A stretch of DNA of 64,000 nucleotides, from contig CAVSND010000023.1 in the NCBI GenBank assembly GCA_963729215.1, positions 124,001-188,000 of the forward strand, in the 5' to 3' direction. The notes below the pieces were generated by a model. That model saw only the letters and a list, made by a program, of their open reading frames with translations. It did not search any database and was not told the origin of the DNA. How positions within the stretch are numbered: the first letter of the stretch is position 1; each line of letters starts with the position of its first letter. Source of the DNA: CAVQJU01 sp963729215. GTDB taxonomy: Bacteria > Acidobacteriota > Vicinamibacteria > Vicinamibacterales > CAVVIG01. Below, piece after piece: positions 52,344-61,445 of this stretch. The position numbers and the translations under genes were made by a program.

Positions 52344-53377
52344 TGCGCGCGGGTATACGGGGACGGCTCGGCGCGATCGCGACGGCCGCCGCGCTGGCTT
52401 GCGGGTGCGCACAAAAGGATCAGCCCGACGCCTACGGCAACGTCGAGGCGATCGACGTGGTGGTCGGAGCCGAAGCGGCGGGCCAGCTCACGACGTTCAA
52501 CCCGCAGGAAGGCCAGAAGCTCGCGGCGGGCGCGGTGGTCGGGTCGATCGATCCGACGGAGCTGGGCCTCGAACGCAACCAGTTGACGGCCCAGCGCACC
52601 GCGACCGCCTCGCGTGTGAGCGAGATCGACCAGCAGGCGGCCGTCCTGCGCGCCCAGCAGCTCGCGGCGACGGCGCAGCGCGACGCCGCGCGGGCCCAGC
52701 GCGCCGCCCTCGAGGCGCAGCTCGATACCGCGCGCCGCAACTTCGAACGGACGAAACGGCTGGCCGATCAGCAGGCGGCGACGGCGCAGCAGCTCGACCA
52801 GGCCGAACGGGACTATCGAGTCCTCGAACAGCAGGTTCGCGCGCAGCAGGAGCAAATCGCCGCCCAGGAGCACCAGATCACCGCGCAGGGGAACCAGGTC
52901 GACGCGAATCGAGCGCAGCGAAAGACGGCGCAGGATCAAGTCGCGTCGGCGGACGCGCAGATCGCACGCGTGACCGAGCGCGTACGCAAGAGCGACGTGC
53001 GCAATCCGGTGGCGGGCACCGTGCTGGCGACGTATGCGAAGGCCGGCGAAATCGTCCAGCCGGGCCAGCCTCTCTACAAGATCGCCGATCTCGGAACCGT
53101 GGAAGTCAGGGTCTACGTGGGCGAGCGTCAGCTGTCGGCGGTCCACCTTGGTGCTCAGGCGCAGGTCACGGCTGACGCAGGCGGCGCCAGGCGTTCGATA
53201 TCCGGCACCGTATCCTGGGTCTCGTCGCAGGCCGAGTTCACGCCGACACCCATTCAGACGCGCGAGGAGCGAGCCGACCTCGTCTACGCCGTCAAAGTCC
53301 GCGTGGTGAACGAAGGCGACCTTCTGAAAATCGGCATGCCGGTGGACGTCCGCTTTGCCGTCGAGGCGGCGCGATGA
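52343..53377 (+). CDS. HlyD-family membrane-fusion lipoprotein (YbhG-like)
   Basis: About 344 residues. A lipobox at LACGC (~residue 22) suggests a lipoprotein. AYGNVEAIDVVVGAEAAGQLTTFNPQEGQKLAAGAVVGSID is the biotinyl-lipoyl half; a long Gln/Ala-rich coiled coil spans ~75-215; NPVAGTVLATYAKAGEIVQPGQPLYKIADL is the second half. It links inner-membrane ABC parts to TolC. ATG at 52343 (GTG three bases upstream also possible); it overlaps the ABC gene start by ATGA. Confidence 0.93.
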   Translation: MRAGIRGRLGAIATAAALACGCAQKDQPDAYGNVEAIDVVVGAEAAGQLTTFNPQEGQKLAAGAVVGSIDPTELGLERNQLTAQRTATASRVSEIDQQAAVLRAQQLAATAQRDAARAQRAALEAQLDTARRNFERTKRLADQQAATAQQLDQAERDYRVLEQQVRAQQEQIAAQEHQITAQGNQVDANRAQRKTAQDQVASADAQIARVTERVRKSDVRNPVAGTVLATYAKAGEIVQPGQPLYKIADLGTVEVRVYVGERQLSAVHLGAQAQVTADAGGARRSISGTVSWVSSQAEFTPTPIQTREERADLVYAVKVRVVNEGDLLKIGMPVDVRFAVEAAR

Positions 53378-54324
53378 CCGCTGCCGTCGTGGTCAGCGGC
53401 GTTCTGAAACGGTTTGGAACGACCACGGCGCTCGACGGCATCTCGTGCGAGATTCAGGCGGGTGAGCTCTTCGGGTTCATCGGTCCGGATGGCGCCGGCA
53501 AGACAACCCTCTTTCGCATCCTCGCGACCCTTCTGGTCCCGGATCGCGGGACGGCGACGGTCCTCGGCCAGGACGTCGTCCGGGGCATGTGGCCGCTCCG
53601 GTCGCGCATCGGTTACATGGCCGGCCGCTTTTCGCTGTACGGCGACCTGAGCGTCGAAGAAAACCTGCGTTTCTTCGCCTCCGTCTTCGGCACCACCCTC
53701 GAGCAGGAGCACGATCGCATCGCGCCTATCTACAGCCAGCTCGAGCCGTTCAAAGACCGCCGCGCCGCGGCCCTCTCCGGCGGGATGAAACAGAAGCTGG
53801 CCCTCTGCTGCGCTCTCGTCCATCGTCCCGAACTGTTGCTGCTGGACGAGCCGACGACTGGTGTGGACGCGGTGTCGAGACGGGAATTCTGGGACCTGCT
53901 CGGCCAACTCACGCGGGGCGGGCTGACGACGGTCGTATCGACGCCGTACATGGATGAGGCCGATCGATGCGATCGCGTGGCGCTGATCCAGAGCGGCACA
54001 TTGCTGGCCGTCGACACGCCCGCTGCGATCGCCAGGTCGTTCGACCGCCCGCTGCTCGGCATTCGCACGTCCCGGCATTATCAAATCCTTCAAGCGGTTC
54101 GCGAATACGGCCACACCCACAGCGTGTATCCGTTTGGCGAGAGCCTGCATTACACCGATGCGCGTCAACATGCGCCGGCCGACCAGATTGCCCGCGAGCT
54201 GCACACGTTCCTCGAGTCGAAAGGCATTCGCGATGCGCAGATTGCCCCGATAGCCGCGAGCGTCGAAGACACCTTCATGGCGCGCATGGGTGCGGCGGGC
54301 GCCGAAAGGCCGCTCAGTCAATGA
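53374..54324 (+). CDS. ABC transporter ATP-binding protein (YbhF N-half-like)
   Basis: 316 residues. Walker A GPDGAGKTT, signature ALSGGMKQKLALCCAL, Walker B LLLLDEPTTGVD, D-loop and H/switch region (STPYMDEADRC) are all present. The C-terminal ~100 residues extend beyond the ATPase core. It pairs with the next ATPase; in E. coli YbhF the two are fused. Overlaps its neighbour by ATGA. Confidence 0.95.
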   Translation: MTAAVVVSGVLKRFGTTTALDGISCEIQAGELFGFIGPDGAGKTTLFRILATLLVPDRGTATVLGQDVVRGMWPLRSRIGYMAGRFSLYGDLSVEENLRFFASVFGTTLEQEHDRIAPIYSQLEPFKDRRAAALSGGMKQKLALCCALVHRPELLLLDEPTTGVDAVSRREFWDLLGQLTRGGLTTVVSTPYMDEADRCDRVALIQSGTLLAVDTPAAIARSFDRPLLGIRTSRHYQILQAVREYGHTHSVYPFGESLHYTDARQHAPADQIARELHTFLESKGIRDAQIAPIAASVEDTFMARMGAAGAERPLSQ

Positions 54325-55082
54325 CCGCCGGGTTGGCCATCGAGACCCGCGATCTCGAGCGCCGGTTTGGCCGGTTTGTCGCCGTCGATCGCATCACGTT
54401 CGACGTGCGCGAAGGCGAAGTCTTCGGTTTTCTCGGCGCCAACGGAGCCGGCAAGACGACCGCGATCCGCATGCTGACAGGCCTGCTGGCGCCCTCCGGT
54501 GGCCAGGCCCGTGTCGCCGGCCACGACGTGTACACGGAGAGCGAGATCATCAAGCGGCAGATCGGCTACATGAGCCAGCGCTTCTCGCTGTATGAAGACC
54601 TGACGGTTGTCGAGAACATCCAGCTGTACGGTGGCATTTACGATCTCTCGAACTCGCAGATTCGCGAGCGCACCGACGCCATGCTGTCTCAGCTCGGGCT
54701 CACAGGCGCCGCACGCGAATACGTGCGCGCGATTCCCCTGGGGTGGCGGCAGAAGCTGGCGTTCTCGGTCGCTCTGCTGCACCAGCCGCGCATCGTGTTT
54801 CTGGACGAACCCACGAGCGGGGTCGATCCGATCACCCGCCGCCAGTTCTGGGAGCTCATTTACGCGGCGGCCGCCCGCGGCACGACCGTGTTCGTCACGA
54901 CGCACTACATGGACGAGGCCGAGTACTGCGACCGCGTGTCGATCATGGTTGCCGGTCGCATCGGCGCGATCGGAACGCCGGCGGAGCTCAAGCAACAGTT
55001 TGGTGCCGCAACCATGGACGACGTATTCGTGGCGCTCGCGCGGCCTGCCGCGGAGACCGCTGGATCGGGCGCGGCGCCATGA
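54321..55082 (+). CDS. ABC transporter ATP-binding protein (YbhF C-half-like)
   Basis: 253 residues. Walker A GANGAGKTTAIRM, Walker B RIVFLDEPTSGVDP and VTTHYMDEAEYCDR are intact. The signature is the degenerate IPLGWRQKLAFSVAL instead of LSGGQ, as in the C-terminal half of YbhF-type proteins, so its catalytic site partner may differ. ATG at 54321 overlaps the previous stop; the permease start at 55079 overlaps its own stop. Confidence 0.95.
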   Translation: MTAGLAIETRDLERRFGRFVAVDRITFDVREGEVFGFLGANGAGKTTAIRMLTGLLAPSGGQARVAGHDVYTESEIIKRQIGYMSQRFSLYEDLTVVENIQLYGGIYDLSNSQIRERTDAMLSQLGLTGAAREYVRAIPLGWRQKLAFSVALLHQPRIVFLDEPTSGVDPITRRQFWELIYAAAARGTTVFVTTHYMDEAEYCDRVSIMVAGRIGAIGTPAELKQQFGAATMDDVFVALARPAAETAGSGAAP

Positions 55083-56199
55083 AGGCTCTGGCGGGTCTTC
55101 TCCGGAAAGAGCTGTACCACATTCTGCGCGACAGGCGGACGCTGATCGTCATCACGTTAATCCCGGTCGTCCAGGTGATCATCTTCGGCTACGCGATACG
55201 CACGGACGTCGATCGCGTCCGCCTCGCCATCGTCGATCCCGTTCCGGATATCGTGACGCTCGAACTGCGCAGCCGGTTCGCGGCCACCAACACGTTCCAA
55301 ATCGCGTCCATCCTGACGTCCTAACGTCCCTTGCAGGGCCGGGCGACGTCGACCGTCTGTTCCGGCAGGGGCTGGCCCAGGGGGCCGTCATTTTCGAACC
55401 GGGAATGGCGGACAACCTCGGCCGGGGCATTCCGGCGAATATCCTGATCGTCACCGATGCCACCGAGCCCAACACGGGCAGCGTCGTGCAGGCTTACGCG
55501 CTGCAGGTGATCCAGGCGTACGAGCGCGAGCACGGGGCCGCGCCGGGCATGGTCCGGATCACCACGTCGGTCCGCATGCGATTCAACCCGACCCGCGAGA
55601 GCTCCAACCTGTTTGTGCCAGGGCTGATGGCGTTCGTGCTCACGATCATCTCGTCGCTGATGACGGCCATTACGCTCACCCGCGAAAAGGAGTCGGGGAC
55701 CATGGAGACGCTGCTCGTGTCGCCGCTCCGTCCCTGGCAAATCATCGTCGGCAAAGTCGCGCCGTACCTCGCCATCGGATTCATCAGCGTGCTGGGCGTC
55801 ATCGCCGAGGCTCGCCTGGTCTTCAACGTGCCGCTGCGCGGCAGCCTTTTGCTGCTGCTCGGGGAAGGCCTGCTCTTCATCCTGGTGTCGCTCTCGCTCG
55901 GGATCCTGATCTCGGCGCGAACCGCCTCCCAGCGCGTCGCCATGATGGGCGCCATGGTCGGCACGATGCTGCCGACGATGCTGCTGTCCGGATTCATTTT
56001 TCCGATTGAGAGCATGCCGTGGCCGCTTCGAGCCATCTCGAACATCGTGCCGGCGCGATGGTTCGTGATTGTGGCGCGCGCCATCATGCTCAAGGGCACG
56101 GGCCTCGACTACCTCTGGCGCGAGACGCTCGTGCTGCTCCTGATGGCCGCTGTGCTGCTGACGCTGAGCACGCGGTCGTTCCACGAGCGCCTGGAATAG
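55079..56199 (+). CDS. ABC-2 permease, YbhS-like (frame break near 55320)
   Basis: About 373 residues. MKALAGLLRKELYHILRDRRTLIVITLIPVVQVIIFGYAIRTD is the first TM; VRMRFNPTRESSNLFVPGLMAFVLTIISSLMTAITLTREKESGTMETLLVSPLRPWQIIVGKVAPYL and SQRVAMMGAMVGTMLPTMLLSGFIFPIESMP are the ABC-2 core. The frames join near 55320-55335, where CTGACGTC and CTAACGTC form an imperfect 8-base duplication; one base missing or two extra are also possible. Overlaps the ATPase gene. Confidence 0.87.
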
Positions 56200-56202
56200 G
56201 CC

Positions 56203-57360
56203 GTGAGACGCATTCTGTTTCTCGCGCGCGCCGAAGTGCTTCACATCGTCAGAGACCGTGCGACCCTGGCGCAGGTGCTGGTGCTGCCGATCCTTCAGCT
56301 GTTCGTGCTGTCCAACGCCGCGACGTTCGAAATCCGGGACACGCCGACGTACATCGTCGACTCCGATGTCACCAGTACGTCCCGGGGGCTGATCGAGCGA
56401 TTCGGAGGTTCGGGGCACTTTCGCATTGTCGGGCAGTCCGCGTCGCTGGACGCGGCGAACGAGGAGCTTCTTCGCGGCAACGTGACGCTGGTGCTGACGA
56501 TTCCGCAGGATTTCGAGTCGTCCATTGTCCGGAATCGCCGCGGGGACGTGCAGCTGTCGGTGAACGCCGAGAAGGGATCGGCCGCGGGCATCGTCCAGTC
56601 GTACGCGTCGCAGATCGTCAACGCGTATGCCGTCGAACTTGGCGCCCGGTTCCATCCGGGGCCGGCGACCGTGCGGACCCATGAAGCCGACCCGGCGCCG
56701 TTACGCGGCGTCCCGCGCATTGAGGTCCAGGTGCGCCATCGCTACAACGAGACGCTGAACTACAAGCACTACATGGTGCCGGGCCTGCTGGTCGCGCTGG
56801 TCACGATGATCGGCACGCTGCTCAGCGCGCAGAACATCGCGCGGGAGAAGGAACTGGGGACGCTCGAGCAGCTGAACGTGACGCCGCTGACACGCGGGCA
56901 GTTCATCGCCGCGAAGCTGCTGCCGCTCTGGGTGCTGGGGTTGCTCGATCTCGTCATCGGCCTGGTGCTGGCGAAGACCGTCTTCGGCGTGCCGGTCCGA
57001 GGCAGCCTTCTTCTGCTGTTCGGCACGGCAGGCGTCTATCTCGTGGTCGCGCTGTCCATCGGCTTGTGGATTTCAACGCTGGTCGAGACCCAGCAGCAGG
57101 CGATGTTCGTGAGCTTCTTCATCATGAACATTTATCTGTTGATGAGCGGACTCTTCACGCCGATCGACAGCATGGCGGAGTGGGTGCAGTACGTGTCGAT
57201 GCTGAATCCCGGTGCGGCACTTTGTCACCATCGCGCGCGCGCTGCTCGTGCGAGGCGCGTCTCTCGCGGATATCCGCATGCCGTTGTCGATTCTGACGGT
57301 GTACGCGTTCGTGATCCTGGCGCTGGCCATCCGCCAGTATTCCAAGCGGACCGCCTGAGC
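56203..57360 (+). CDS. ABC-2 permease, YbhR-like (one frame break)
   Basis: About 385 residues. The N-terminal TM is at residues ~12-35; VTMIGTLLSAQNIAREKELGTLEQLNVTPLTRGQFIAAKLLPLWVLGLLDLVIGLVL and MFVSFFIMNIYLLMSGLFTPIDSMAEWVQYVSMLNP form the core. Removing one G near 57211 gives VRHFVTIARALLVRGASLADIRM and a stop at 57358-57360. GTG start three bases after the preceding stop. Last gene of the operon, giving one permease pair. Confidence 0.88.
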
Positions 57361-57392
57361 GGACGTTGAAGAACTGAAACGACCGGACAGGG

Positions 57393-57650
57393 CTACGCGT
57401 CCAGGCGCGTGCTGAGCGGCCGCGGAGTTGTGAGCGGCAGCGGAGCTCGACGATTCTGATTCTTCCCGAACACCGCCATCGCGGCCGGAATCGTCGATGC
57501 CACGCCGATACCGACCAGGCTCAACGCTATCGCGCGTCGCCTGTCTTCGGAAATCCGATCCGCGACAAGTAATCCGATTCCGAACGCCAGAGCGGCGCGA
57601 GTCCCCACGACGAATGCCAGGAGCGGTCGGCTAAGGATGAGACTGTTCAT
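57393..57650 (-). CDS. small membrane protein of unknown function
   Basis: 85 residues. Two hydrophobic stretches (LLAFVVGTRAALAFGIGLLVA and IALSLVGIGVASTIPAAMAVFG) and a basic C-terminus. No family recognised. The ATG at 57648-57650 has GGAGG at the right distance. It is convergent with the permease gene and diverges from the VOC gene at 57785. Confidence 0.65.
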   Translation of the reverse strand: MNSLILSRPLLAFVVGTRAALAFGIGLLVADRISEDRRRAIALSLVGIGVASTIPAAMAVFGKNQNRRAPLPLTTPRPLSTRLDA

Positions 57651-57693
57651 GAGCAACCTCCGTCACCCTGCACGCAAGAATTGTGCTGACGCT

Positions 57694-57720
57694 CAAGCTG
57701 AGGTGCTGGCGTTCAGCTTG
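57694..57720. promoter_or_regulatory. inverted repeat in the divergent gap 57651-57784
   Basis: CAAGCTGA and TCAGCTTG (8-bp perfect, 11-base spacer) lie between the small membrane gene and the VOC gene; a possible operator or simple hairpin. Confidence 0.3.
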
Positions 57721-57784
57721 CTTGATTCAAACCATCGCTGCACGATGAAAGTCTGAACCTCTTTGAACCCGAAAGGAGGCAGGC

Positions 57785-58282
57785 ATGGCAAAGGCTACGC
57801 AGGCGATTCCCACTGGTCACCACACGGTGACACCGGTCCTCACGCTCGATAACGCGGCCAAGGCGATCCGCTGGTATGAGGATGCCTTTGGCGCGAAAGA
57901 AATAGGCCGCTCGGCGACACCGGACGGAAAGATTCTTCACGCCGAGATCCAGATCGGCGACTCGCGCATCATGCTCAACGACGCAGTCATGGGCGCCAAA
58001 AGCCCGAAAGCGCTTGGAGGCTCGCCGGCACAACTGTGGATCTACGTGGAGGATTGCGACACGCTGTTCGGGCGCGCGCTCTCCGCCGGCGCCCATGTCT
58101 TCGGCGGAAAGACGGGCGAGATGAGCGATCAATTCTGGGGCGACCGCGCCGGCACGCTGCAGGATCCCTTCGGCTATAAGTGGTCGATTGCGACCAGAAA
58201 GGAAGACCTCTCGCCGAAAGAGATGGAACGCCGGCAGAGCGAGTTCATGAAGGACTTCGCGGTTCAGGCGACGTCGGGGTGA
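57785..58282 (+). CDS. VOC-family protein, PhnB-like
   Basis: 165 residues. VTPVLTLDNAAKAIRWYEDAFGAKEIGRSATPDGKILHAEIQIGDSRIMLND, WGDRAGTLQDPFGYKWSIATRKEDLSPKEMERR are standard PhnB/glyoxalase-fold blocks with metal ligands His and Glu likely. Function unknown. AAAGGAGG precedes the ATG. Terminated at 58316-58343. Confidence 0.93.
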   Translation: MAKATQAIPTGHHTVTPVLTLDNAAKAIRWYEDAFGAKEIGRSATPDGKILHAEIQIGDSRIMLNDAVMGAKSPKALGGSPAQLWIYVEDCDTLFGRALSAGAHVFGGKTGEMSDQFWGDRAGTLQDPFGYKWSIATRKEDLSPKEMERRQSEFMKDFAVQATSG

Positions 58283-58315
58283 GAGACCTCAAGTAGTCCG
58301 TGTCAGAAAAGGCAG

Positions 58316-58343
58316 GGCCTCGCCGGTCCCAGCCGGCGAGGCC
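58316..58343. terminator. bidirectional terminator
   Basis: Perfect 11-bp stem GGCCTCGCCGG / CCGGCGAGGCC with a 6-base loop, between convergent genes. On the minus strand it is followed by CTGCCTTTT; on the plus strand by GTCGTTCTT. Fits a shared rho-independent terminator. Confidence 0.7.
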
Positions 58344-58355
58344 GTCGTTCTTGAT

Positions 58356-59672
58356 CTACGGCTGCATCCGGGACAGCTGCTCCAGCAGCTTCCCTCGCGG
58401 GCTGTCGGACGGCACGAAACGCTGCACGCGTTCGCCGGCGAACACCTCGCCCGTGTAGAGATTGCCCTTGGAGTCGGTGGCTTCCATATGCACGCCGAAG
58501 AAACTCCCCCCATTCTCCCCCTGCTGGCCCAGCGTGCCGACGACTTTGCCTGTCTTGCGATCGAGGAACCAGATGTGGTTGTTCGTCAGATCGGAGATAT
58601 AGAGCAGCTTCTGATCCTTGTCGTTTGAGAACATCACACCGCCGGCCGATCCGCCCACGCCCGTACCTTCCGCGAGCTTGAATTCCTGCTTGAAGTTGCC
58701 TTGTTTGTCGGTCACGTGAATCCGGTTGCCCGTGCGGTCAGCTGCATAGACCAACCCATCATTGGAGAAATTGAAGGTGAGGTGGCCGACGAACTCCTTG
58801 GCCATCGGACCATTCGGCGTGTAGGCATGGTCCTCAGGTCGCGTGCTGATTTCCGACAGTTTGTGGCCGTATGCGCCCCAGCCCCGCTTGAACTCGAACT
58901 TGTCCAGCGAGAACACCATCACGCGGCCGCCGAAGGCATTGTCGGCGACATAGATCTCATTGACCGCATCGTCGGTGCGGATCTCTTCGATGCCGCCAAC
59001 GATCATCGGCGTGGTCGGCGGATACTTGGCGATGAAAGCTGTTTGCTGCAGCTGCGCCTGCGTCGCGGCTCCATCCCCGCCCCCACGGCCGCCACGTCCG
59101 CCGCGTCCACCTTCTCCCACCGCAATGAATCCGGCAACGGGGCCGGCGGAGCCCTGGCCTTTCACCCACCCAATTCGCGGATTGTCGTCGAACGGCTGTC
59201 CGTTGGCAGTCTCAGGGATGTGCGGGATGGCCGCCAACATCTTCCCGGTCTTGGGATCGTACTTGCGGACGGTGTTCTGCCCGATGTAGATGAAGCCCTG
59301 CTTGTCGACCGCCATGCCGTGGCCCTGCGGTGCATCGAAGGATCCGATCACGTTGCCCGCCATGTCGAAGTGAATCATCGCCGGCGCGTGGACGCAGCAA
59401 TCTGCCAACGGAGGATTCTGCTCCGCGTGCACCTCGATGGACACAAGATCGTTCGGGCGGTTGAGCACCCAGATGTTGTCGTCTTTGTCCACCGCCAGAC
59501 CCGTGACGCCTCCCATCTTCCACTTGTTCGGCAGCGGCTTCGGCCAGGTCGGATCGTATTTGAAGCTCGGCAGCGACTGCGCGAGGGCGCCATTGCCCGC
59601 GTAGGAGAGCAGGAATCCGATGCCGGCCAGCAGCGCGAGTACCGCAAGGATTCTCGGAGCAACTTTCCTCAT
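58356..59672 (-). CDS. secreted NHL-repeat / six-bladed beta-propeller protein
   Basis: 438 residues with an N-terminal export segment (ILAVLALLAGIGFLLSYAG). Propeller blades are readable as VTGLAVDKDDNIWVLNRP, GHGMAVDKQGFIYIGQN, DGLVYAADRTGNRIHVTD and DQKLLYISDLTNNHIWFLD. A GRGGRGGRGGGDG loop splits two blades. Related proteins are SMP-30/NHL-like lyases or binding proteins; activity unknown. Probably periplasmic. Confidence 0.85.
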   Translation of the reverse strand: MRKVAPRILAVLALLAGIGFLLSYAGNGALAQSLPSFKYDPTWPKPLPNKWKMGGVTGLAVDKDDNIWVLNRPNDLVSIEVHAEQNPPLADCCVHAPAMIHFDMAGNVIGSFDAPQGHGMAVDKQGFIYIGQNTVRKYDPKTGKMLAAIPHIPETANGQPFDDNPRIGWVKGQGSAGPVAGFIAVGEGGRGGRGGRGGGDGAATQAQLQQTAFIAKYPPTTPMIVGGIEEIRTDDAVNEIYVADNAFGGRVMVFSLDKFEFKRGWGAYGHKLSEISTRPEDHAYTPNGPMAKEFVGHLTFNFSNDGLVYAADRTGNRIHVTDKQGNFKQEFKLAEGTGVGGSAGGVMFSNDKDQKLLYISDLTNNHIWFLDRKTGKVVGTLGQQGENGGSFFGVHMEATDSKGNLYTGEVFAGERVQRFVPSDSPRGKLLEQLSRMQP

Positions 59673-59695
59673 GTGACGTCTCCCTCGGAGTTGAA

Positions 59696-59760
59696 AACGC
59701 AGAGATCGCAGAGATCGCAGAGCAAAATCGAGACTCGGCGATCTCCGCGATCTCTGCGTT
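59696..59760. repeat. 66-bp palindromic element, copy 2 (inverted)
   Basis: Two 27-base arms flank an 11-base loop. The reverse complement of its right arm is identical over 27 bases to the left arm of copy 1 at 27466, and its loop in reverse complement shares TCTCGATTTT. It lies upstream of the propeller gene start. Confidence 0.85.
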
Positions 59761-59897
59761 TAACAAGCTCGCGGCAGGAGTCTATGCCCGCCGGCCGGAT
59801 CGGTCAATCGACTTCGGGGGCGGCAAGAGCAGGCACCCGAGGAAGTATTGCGGGCGGGTGCTCCCACGGCCGCCGAGCGGGTTTATGCTGAACGTTG

Positions 59898-60737
59898 ATG
59901 AATACGCGCACGCTGACCCCGACGCGCCGGGAGGCGCTCTGTGCCCTTGGAGCCGCGCTGTTCGCGGCCGTGCGCCCGTCCGCGCAAGCTGGATCTCTGG
60001 AATTCGATGGGATCGACCACGTCGAGTTCTACGTCTCGCAGGTTGAGCGCACGAGGGACTTTTTCGCCTCGGTGTTCGGCATCACCGTGCTCAGGAACGC
60101 CACGGCCGCGAAGAACTATCTGAAGATTGGCTCGGCGTATCTTGCGTTCGAGCGGCCGCGCACCGCGGGTGGCCCGCTGACCACGGATCATGTCTCGGTC
60201 GCTATTCGAAACATCGACATGGCGCACGTGCACGCCGTTCTCGATGGACGCGGCATCCCGTATCGGGATTACCCCAGCGGCCGGGATACCGCCGTCGTGG
60301 ATGCCGACGGCATCCGGATTCAGCTCTCACCGGAAAATGGCTGGAGCTTCCTCAGGCCGCCGACGTTCGTACCCGAAGCGGTCGCCGTTCGAGAGGAGCC
60401 CGTGTTCCGTCCGACGGGCATCGAGCACGTGCTGCTCAACGTCGCCGATCCCGAAGCGTCGGCGAGGTTTTACGAGAAGATTTTCGGCCCCGTCGCGCTG
60501 CGCGCCAACAACCGAATCTGGTTCCGGGTGGGTCGCTCACGCGTGGGCTTGCTCAAGACACCTGAAGGGCAGCGGCCCGGCGTGAATCACTTCTGTGTCT
60601 CGGCCGCGCCGTTCGACTACGACGCTGTTGTCGCCCGCCTCACCGCACTCGGGGCGAAACTCGAACCGCCCGAATTGCCCGGCGCCCCGTCATTCAGGGA
60701 TCCGGACGGGATGCTCGTGCAGGTCAGTCAGCCGTAG
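59898..60737 (+). CDS. exported two-domain VOC (glyoxalase-fold) protein
   Basis: 279 residues. A Tat-like signal (TRREALCALGAALFAAVRPSAQ) is followed by two VOC domains: DGIDHVEFYVSQVERTRDFFASVFG and TGIEHVLLNVADPEASARFYEKIFGPVALR. Each carries His and a second acidic ligand near FRDPDG / DADGIRIQL. It may be a dioxygenase-like or lyase enzyme; substrate unknown. ATG at 59898; a TTG three bases earlier is also in frame. The stop lies inside the REP-like element. Confidence 0.85.
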   Translation: MNTRTLTPTRREALCALGAALFAAVRPSAQAGSLEFDGIDHVEFYVSQVERTRDFFASVFGITVLRNATAAKNYLKIGSAYLAFERPRTAGGPLTTDHVSVAIRNIDMAHVHAVLDGRGIPYRDYPSGRDTAVVDADGIRIQLSPENGWSFLRPPTFVPEAVAVREEPVFRPTGIEHVLLNVADPEASARFYEKIFGPVALRANNRIWFRVGRSRVGLLKTPEGQRPGVNHFCVSAAPFDYDAVVARLTALGAKLEPPELPGAPSFRDPDGMLVQVSQP

Positions 60738-60790
60738 CGTCCGCCTTTAGGCGGACGTTCGCCGGCCGGCTGAAGCCGGCCGCTACGGCA
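60732..60790. repeat. REP-like element with outer stem and two hairpins
   Basis: Outer arms GCCGTAGCG/CGCTACGGC enclose the hairpins CGTCCGCC-TTTA-GGCGGACG and GCCGGC-TGAA-GCCGGC. The TAG stop of the VOC gene lies in the left outer arm. It shares GGCTGAAGCCGG..CGCTACGG with the shorter copy at 42830-42858. Confidence 0.8.
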
Positions 60791-60819
60791 TTGTCCGAGA
60801 CGCTCTACGAGGACTGTTT

Positions 60820-61167
60820 ATGATCGCGATCATGTGGCAATTCGACGTCAGGGACGGACGCGAGACGGAATTCGAACGGTTTTACGGTGTGGACGGAGAA
60901 TGGACGGCGATCAACCGCCACACGCGATCCTATCTCGGCAGTTCTTTCCTTCGCGACCAGAACCGTTCATCGCGATACATCGTGATCGAATACTGGAGTG
61001 AGATGGTCGTCTACGAAGAGCATCGCGCGTATCGCTCGGACGCGATCACCTCTCTCGAAGCCATCCGGACCACGCTGGTCGATTCGGTCGAACCGCTGGG
61101 AATTTTTACGGCGTTGAACGTGCCCGATCGAACCGGCCCCACGTGGTCGCAGCGCAAGAGCAGATAA
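60820..61167 (+). CDS. ABM-like (antibiotic biosynthesis monooxygenase-type) small protein
   Basis: 115 residues. MIAIMWQFDVRDGRETEFERFYG, YLGSSFLRDQNRSSRYIVIEYWSEMVVYEEHRA is the dimeric alpha/beta-barrel pattern of ABM-like or EthD-like proteins. Role unknown. ATG at 60820 (or 60832). Single gene after the REP-like element. Confidence 0.75.
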   Translation: MIAIMWQFDVRDGRETEFERFYGVDGEWTAINRHTRSYLGSSFLRDQNRSSRYIVIEYWSEMVVYEEHRAYRSDAITSLEAIRTTLVDSVEPLGIFTALNVPDRTGPTWSQRKSR

Positions 61168-61182
61168 GCCGGCCGCGCTCGT

Positions 61183-61272
61183 TCATCGCTGGCGCGCGGA
61201 CGCCACGAGCAGAATCGCCGAGCAGGTGCCCATCATCGCCGTCAGGCCGTAAAGCGTCAGCAAGGTGGTCAT
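61183..61272 (-). CDS. possible 29-residue small membrane protein
   Basis: ATG at 61270-61272, stop at 61183-61185. The peptide MTTLLTLYGLTAMMGTCSAI continues hydrophobic and ends ASARQR, so a single membrane helix is plausible. AAGAG lies 4 bases before the ATG, weak. No homologue is known to me; it may be chance. Confidence 0.3.
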   Translation of the reverse strand: MTTLLTLYGLTAMMGTCSAILLVASARQR

Positions 61273-61445
61273 GGAACTCTTGACCTAGCAAGGCATATGC
61301 CCGCTCTGCCGTTTCGCGGGACGGCGGGCCGGCCGGACCCGCGCTGTGGAAATCGGTCTTGCAGGCCGCAACCGGCATGTTTTTTCCGTGTGGACGCGAG
61401 ACGTGAATGTCTGAACGGCCCCCGGCCGGCAGACAAAAGTGGCGG

